From the NCBI GenBank assembly GCA_025454095.1, contig JALOPC010000040.1, positions 1-10,240 on the forward strand: a stretch of DNA of 10,240 bases, in the 5' to 3' direction. Numbering within the stretch: the first letter of the stretch is position 1; the number at the start of each line of letters is the position of its first letter. Below, one piece after another: positions 7,408 through 10,240 of this stretch. The notes under the pieces were generated by a model. It was not told where the DNA came from, made no database searches, and saw only the letters and a program-made list of their open reading frames with translations. This DNA is from Syntrophales bacterium. Lineage in GTDB: Bacteria > Desulfobacterota > Syntrophia > Syntrophales > UBA2192. Both the position numbers and the translations under genes were made by a program.

Positions 7408-7895
7408 CCCAGGAACCGCCGCAGGGGCACCGCGGCCCAGGCGGCCGCCACGGCCCACAACAGGTTCGAGGCGGCCAGGGAAACGGCCAGCCCCCCGATG
7501 AAGGACCAGGAAAGCCCCATGAGGAAGTGGTCGGTGACGGCAAGCCAGGGGAGCTGGATCGCGAAGGCGAGCATCACCGCCGCGACAGGACGAAATCCCC
7601 GCTCGGCGAAGTGCCCCGCGAAAAACCCGAGGAGTGCGTTTCCGAAGAGGATGAACGGGTTTCCCATGGCGGCCGCCGCGTAGAGGGACCCCACGGATCC
7701 CGCGACGAGGCCGGCCCACCGGCCGAGGAGCAGGGCGGCCAGAAAGATCGCCGCCTGGAAGACGTGGATCTGGAAGCCCCACGGCGTGGACAGGTTGATC
7801 GTCCCCAGGATGTTGGGAAGCAGGACGAGGACGGCCAGGGCGCCGATCGTCTTTTCGTTCCAGCGGGCTTCGGTTCGCGTCAGTGCTTGGGGCAT
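7401..7895 (-). CDS. Integral membrane protein, probable ECF-type S component
   Basis: A 164-residue, very hydrophobic protein with about five to six membrane segments (near 16-36, 41-60, 64-78, 81-96, 104-124, 130-157). The small size, short loops, and GRWAGLVAGSVGSLYAAAAM followed by NALLGFFAGHFAERG resemble substrate-binding S components of energy-coupling factor transporters; the exact family (ThiW-, BioY- or other-like) cannot be told, and no EcfA/EcfT genes are in the window. The start is well supported: AAGGAGGT on the minus strand lies seven bases before the ATG at 7895. It is the first gene of a two-gene unit with the overlapping DUF1893 gene. No known riboswitch motif was recognised in the roughly 200-bp leader shared with the divergent terpene synthase gene. 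A different small transporter or a non-transport membrane protein remains possible. Confidence 0.8.
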   Translation of the reverse strand: MPQALTRTEARWNEKTIGALAVLVLLPNILGTINLSTPWGFQIHVFQAAIFLAALLLGRWAGLVAGSVGSLYAAAAMGNPFILFGNALLGFFAGHFAERGFRPVAAVMLAFAIQLPWLAVTDHFLMGLSWSFIGGLAVSLAASNLLWAVAAAWAAVPLRRFLGC

Positions 7896-8103
7896 GTCGT
7901 AGACCTCCTTCCTTGAAGGCCTACCTTACCACAGCCGTCCGCGGTTTTGCATCGGGTTTGTTTCCGCTTACCGCTTCTTTTCGACGAGGGTCCTCACCCG
8001 CCTGGCGGGGATGGATTCGCGGATCCGCGGCGCTCCGCGGTGAAGGTCCGGAGTTTCTTGTGTTGGCCCCCCTCCTGTGTTAAGAAGGCCGACGGAGGAA
8101 TCG

Positions 8104-9264
8104 ATGGCCGTTCCCGGAAATTTCGTATCGCTCACCCATATCGCCATGACGCGGGTCCTCCCCGCGGTGCATCGGTTCCTCGAAGGCTGGGAACAGAAGG
8201 CAAACAAGATCCCCGACCCCGAGCTGCGGCGCCAGGCCCTCATGAGCATCGCGAACAAGACCTTCCACTGCGAAGGCGGCGGGATCTACACCCTGCTTGC
8301 GGGGGAGCATGCCCGGGAGACGATGCGCTTCATCGTTGCCTACCAGACAATCAGCGATTACCTCGACAATCTCTGCGACCGGGGGACGTCGCGCGACCCG
8401 GAGGATTTCCGGACCCTGCACACGGCCCTGGCCGACGCCCTGACCCCCGGGGCGGAGCCAGGCGACTACTACCGCTGCCGGCCCGAAAAGGACGACGGGG
8501 GCTACCTGCCGGCCCTCGTCCGGACCTGCCAGAACGTCCTGAAGGTTCACCCCGCCTATCGGCGGATCGCCCCCCTGCTCCAGGAGCTTGCAGGCTATTA
8601 CCGCGAGCTGCAGGTCCACAAGCACGTGGCGGCCGCCGAGGTCCAGCCGCGCCTCGAGGCCTGGTATGCCGGCAACCGGGAGAAGTTCCCCGACATCCGG
8701 TGGCAGGAGTTCTGCGCCGCCGCCGGCTCCACGCTGGGGGTATTCTCGCTCGTCTCGCAGAGCTGGGCGGACGATCTTGCCGAGGAGGACCTGCGCAGGG
8801 TCAAGGAGGCCTATTTCCCCTGGGTCCAGGGGCTCCACATCCTGCTCGACTATTGCGTGGACCGGCAGGAGGATCACCTCGCCGGGGAGCTGAACTTCTG
8901 CGATCACTACCGGGACGAAGGCGAGATGGAAGAGCGCTTCATCCGCTTCTACAGGGTGTCCGACCGCGCCCTCCGCGAGCTGCCCGACCCCGGGTTTCAG
9001 CGCATGCTGCTGAAGGGCGTGCTCGCCGTCTACCTCTCCGACGTGAAGATGAGCCGCCGGGACAGAAGCGCAAAGAGCCTCGGCAGGCGGCTCCTCCGCG
9101 AAGGGGGCCCGCTGGCCTGGTTCTTCTTCGCAAACTGCTGGGTTTATCGCCGGGGTGAAAAACGCCCATATGCTGCGTTTCCCTCATGCCTCGTCCCTGC
9201 GGCGTACGTTCCAGTACGCCTCAGTCCTCAGCATTTCGGGGGCCTTGCATCTGGACATTTTTGA
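8104..9264 (+). CDS. DUF2600 family, YtpB-like large-terpene synthase
   Basis: A 386-residue all-helical protein. It matches DUF2600 (PF10776), the family of Bacillus YtpB, a class IB synthase that makes tetraprenyl-beta-curcumene from a C35 prenyl diphosphate. Visible signs are the KTFHCEGGGIYTLLAG segment (52-67), the Asp-rich QTISDYLDNLCDRG (81-94; D85, D88, D92) and the second acidic motif HILLDYCVDRQEDHLAGELNF (245-265; D249, D253, D257, E262), placed as metal-diphosphate ligands would be. The start at ATG 8104 is favoured by GGAGG (8094-8098); an ATG at 8077 is in frame but lacks a site. Residues from about 351 to the end are encoded by an inverted-repeat element (9154-9266), which also supplies the TGA stop; the native protein probably ended soon after WVYRRG (346-351). 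The exact product cannot be predicted, and no prenyl diphosphate synthase or cyclase is nearby. Confidence 0.85.
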   Translation: MAVPGNFVSLTHIAMTRVLPAVHRFLEGWEQKANKIPDPELRRQALMSIANKTFHCEGGGIYTLLAGEHARETMRFIVAYQTISDYLDNLCDRGTSRDPEDFRTLHTALADALTPGAEPGDYYRCRPEKDDGGYLPALVRTCQNVLKVHPAYRRIAPLLQELAGYYRELQVHKHVAAAEVQPRLEAWYAGNREKFPDIRWQEFCAAAGSTLGVFSLVSQSWADDLAEEDLRRVKEAYFPWVQGLHILLDYCVDRQEDHLAGELNFCDHYRDEGEMEERFIRFYRVSDRALRELPDPGFQRMLLKGVLAVYLSDVKMSRRDRSAKSLGRRLLREGGPLAWFFFANCWVYRRGEKRPYAAFPSCLVPAAYVPVRLSPQHFGGLASGHF

Positions 9265-9266
9265 CC
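9154..9266. repeat. MITE-like palindromic element with imperfect terminal inverted repeats
   Basis: Positions 9154-9173 and 9247-9266 are inverted repeats of each other, matching at 16 of 20 positions. The centre holds a strong hairpin: 9197-9207 pairs with 9214-9224 (10 of 11 pairs, including a perfect GGCGTAC/GTACGCC core) around a 6-base loop; ATGCTG at 9170-9175 also pairs with CAGCAT at 9229-9234. There is no room for a transposase, so it would have to move in trans or be a REP/BIME-like unit. It overlaps the 3' end of the DUF2600 gene, supplying its last 36 or so codons and stop. No clear target-site duplication is seen. Similar palindromes with a GAGGCGTAC core are something I recall from deltaproteobacterial intergenic regions, but I cannot confirm this. 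Confidence 0.65.
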
Positions 9267-9443
9267 AGCCCGGGGAAGAAGAAATCGCGGGGCTGGCGAC
9301 CGGCGTCGCGTTCTGCGTGAATGTGGAAGTCTTCTTAACTTCGCAGCTTCCTATCTTCCATCTTTCCCGGGACCCCTGCGTCCGTGAATGCCCCGACAGC
9401 CCGCGCAGAAAACCAGAAACCCGTTTCGCCTTCCCGAAAGCCG

Positions 9444-9452
9444 TGCTAGAAT
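9444..9452 (+). promoter_or_regulatory. Extended -10 promoter for the peroxiredoxin gene
   Basis: TGCTAGAAT is an extended -10 (TGn followed by TAGAAT, one mismatch to TATAAT). The -35 position (about 9424-9429, TTTCGC) is poor, as is usual for extended -10 promoters. It would give a leader of roughly 60 bases before the ATG at 9518. The rest of 9267-9517 shows no ORF or RNA gene that I recognise, only a pyrimidine-rich tract around 9331-9368. Confidence 0.4.
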
Positions 9453-9517
9453 GTCGACGATCTTGCAGTGACGGCTCACGCCGGTCCGCGGGGTCAATTC
9501 TGCAAAGGAGGATTTTC

Positions 9518-10045
9518 ATGAAGCTCAAGGTCGGGCAGAAAGCCCCCAATTTCACCCTGCCGAGCCACCTCGACAGGAAGGTGACCCTTTCGAAGTGCCT
9601 CGGAAAGGGCCCTGTCGTCATCGCGTTCTTTCCCCTGGCTTGGACACCGGTCTGAACGAATCAGCTTCCCTCGTACGAGGCCGAAATGGCCAAGTTCGGG
9701 AAGCTCAATGCCCAGGTCCTGGGCATCAGCGTCGACCACATCCCCTGCCTGAAGGCTTGGGCGGAGAGCCTCGGCGGGATCTCCTTTCCGCTGCTGAGCG
9801 ATTTTTGCCCCCTGGCCGCCGTCGCGAAGAAATACGGCGTGAAGAGAAAGGAGGGGTTCTCGGAGCGGGCGATCTTCGTTCTCGACAAGTTCGGGATCAT
9901 CCGCTACATCGACATCCACGACATCGGCGACCGGCCCAAGAACAAGGTCCTGTTCGCCGAGATCAAGAGGGTGATCGGGCTCGAGAGCGAGCTGGAGAAG
10001 GTGGCCGCCAAGCGCATACCCGGGGCGAAGAAGACCCGCAAGTAA
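9518..10045 (+). CDS. Selenocysteine-containing peroxiredoxin (AhpC/TSA family)
   Basis: Starts at ATG 9518 with AAAGGAGG (9504-9511) six bases upstream; an ORF open from 9155 in this frame is a chance extension through the repeat element. The 175-residue product is a thioredoxin-fold peroxiredoxin. An in-frame TGA (9653-9655) is codon 46, precisely where the family has its peroxidatic cysteine: P39-LAW-T43-PV-U46-T fits PxxxTxxC. The same frame continues as TNQLPSYEAEMAKF, VLGISVDH (68-74), KAWAESLGG, PLLSDF and FSERAIFVLDK (with conserved R117) to a TAA at 10043-10045. Reading TGA as selenocysteine gives a normal full-length enzyme; reading it as stop gives a 45-residue fragment. A SECIS-like hairpin follows at 9663-9705. 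C77 and C97 are candidate resolving residues. The role is reduction of H2O2 or organic peroxides by a thiol reductant in the cytoplasm. SelA/B/C/D genes must be elsewhere. An ordinary pipeline would split this gene at the TGA. Confidence 0.92.
9653..9655 (+). other. In-frame TGA, predicted selenocysteine codon (U46)
   Basis: TGA stands in place of the catalytic cysteine codon in TPV-x-TNQ. Conserved peroxiredoxin sequence flanks it in the same frame on both sides, and a stem-loop with bacterial SECIS spacing follows. Confidence 0.88.
9663..9705 (+). promoter_or_regulatory. SECIS-like stem-loop downstream of the Sec codon
   Basis: AGCTTCCC (9663-9670) pairs perfectly with GGGAAGCT (9698-9705). 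After an internal loop (8 by 6 bases), GGCC (9679-9682) pairs with GGCC (9688-9691) around the loop GAAAT. The apical loop begins 27 bases after the TGA and starts with G, within the usual limits for bacterial SECIS elements bound by SelB. It lies inside the coding sequence, as in other bacteria. The fold was made by eye, with no energy calculation. Confidence 0.6.
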
Positions 10046-10055
10046 ACGATACCCC

Positions 10056-10105
10056 CTTCGCCCTTCGCGCCCCCGGCAGAACCGGAGCGAAGGGCGAAGC
10101 TTTTT
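10056..10105 (+). terminator. Rho-independent terminator after the selenoperoxiredoxin gene
   Basis: A perfect 13-bp stem, CTTCGCCCTTCGC (10056-10068) with GCGAAGGGCGAAG (10087-10099), and an 18-base loop that can itself form a small CCGG/CCGG helix. It is followed by C and five T (10101-10105). It starts 10 bases after the TAA and separates the peroxiredoxin from the next gene, 15 bases downstream. Confidence 0.9.
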
Positions 10106-10120
10106 CAGGGACGAGACTTC

Positions 10121-10240
10121 ATGAAACCATCGATCGAAAAAATCGCCATCATCGGCGCCGGCGCCCTCGGCGCGGCCTACGGAAGCCTCCTCTACGCCAT
10201 GGACCCGCAATGCGTCTGCTTCATCGCGAGCGGTTCCCGG
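10121..10240 (+). CDS. Ketopantoate reductase family (PanE/ApbA-like), N-terminal fragment
   Basis: Only the first 40 codons are present; the gene continues past the right edge. The start MKPSIEKIAIIGAGALGAAY has a beta strand followed by GxGALG, the Rossmann NADP-binding motif, and the GALGxxYGxLL pattern typical of 2-dehydropantoate 2-reductase and its paralogues. Members of this family reduce 2-keto acids with NADPH; true PanE makes pantoate for coenzyme A. The specific substrate cannot be decided from this piece. AGGGA (10107-10111) is the likely ribosome binding site, nine bases before the ATG. It is cut off from the peroxiredoxin by the terminator at 10056-10105, so it probably has its own promoter or depends on readthrough. 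Confidence 0.75.
   Translation, partial: MKPSIEKIAIIGAGALGAAYGSLLYAMDPQCVCFIASGSR

Noticed and set aside
5777..7543. Very long minus-strand ORF over the diguanylate cyclase
   Set aside because: Antisense shadow of the well-supported REC-GGDEF gene; no recognisable domain and unlikely composition.
7896..8103. TPP, cobalamin or preQ1 riboswitch ahead of the S-component-like gene
   Set aside because: I looked for the conserved core sequences of these classes on the minus strand and found none.
9155..9517. N-terminal extension of the peroxiredoxin frame back to 9155
   Set aside because: It runs through the inverted-repeat element and non-coding leader; the ATG at 9518 has a strong ribosome binding site and matches the family's N-terminus.
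9653..9655. TGA as a simple nonsense mutation making the peroxiredoxin a pseudogene
   Set aside because: It falls exactly on the catalytic cysteine codon and a SECIS-like hairpin follows at the right distance; a random stop would be unlikely to land there.
1..10240. CRISPR arrays, tRNA or rRNA genes, transposase genes
   Set aside because: No regularly spaced direct repeats, no tRNA-like cloverleaf or rRNA sequence, and no transposase motifs were seen.

Overview
The window is GC-rich (roughly two thirds by eye) and tightly packed. It is dominated by iron-sulfur electron-transfer proteins and also carries a selenocysteine-type peroxiredoxin and a REC-GGDEF regulator. This gene content, with GC-ending codons, suggests an anaerobic Desulfobacterota/Deltaproteobacteria-like bacterium (Syntrophobacterales-like). 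The taxonomic call is an inference from gene content; no rRNA or phylogenetic marker is present.

Layout. 1-771 (-): 3' part of a soluble [4Fe-4S] protein whose reading frame is broken near 367-371, running off the left edge. 903-3381 (+): a two-gene operon with an 8-base overlap, encoding a Tat-exported DUF362 protein and a membrane polyferredoxin that looks like NapH fused to a NapG/MauM-type ferredoxin. 3406-3855 (-): a small RsbRD_N-like protein. 4087-4398 (-): a hypothetical protein. 4481-4657 (-): a 58-residue helical protein. The 173-bp divergent gap (4658-4830) holds a good sigma70-like promoter for each side. 4831-5871 (+): a cytoplasmic DUF362 protein with an inserted two-cluster ferredoxin domain. 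5990-6940 (+): a diguanylate cyclase response regulator. 7009-7895 (-): an overlapping gene pair, a small integral membrane protein resembling an ECF-transporter S component followed by a DUF1893 protein. 8104-9264 (+): a DUF2600 protein (YtpB-like large-terpene synthase family) whose 3' end runs into a roughly 113-bp inverted-repeat element that supplies its stop codon. 9518-10045 (+): a peroxiredoxin with an in-frame TGA exactly at the peroxidatic cysteine and a SECIS-like hairpin just downstream, followed by a strong intrinsic terminator (10056-10105). 10121-end (+): start of a ketopantoate reductase family gene.

How they may fit together. The Tat-DUF362/NapHG-like pair suggests electron transfer between the membrane quinone pool and a periplasmic partner. 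The second DUF362 protein is its cytoplasmic relative with built-in clusters. The selenoperoxiredoxin fits peroxide defence in an oxygen-sensitive cell. The terpene synthase and the S-component/DUF1893 pair are the least expected items. The most notable points are the selenoprotein read through TGA, the mobile-looking palindromic element that ends the terpene synthase ORF, and the fused NapH-NapG architecture.
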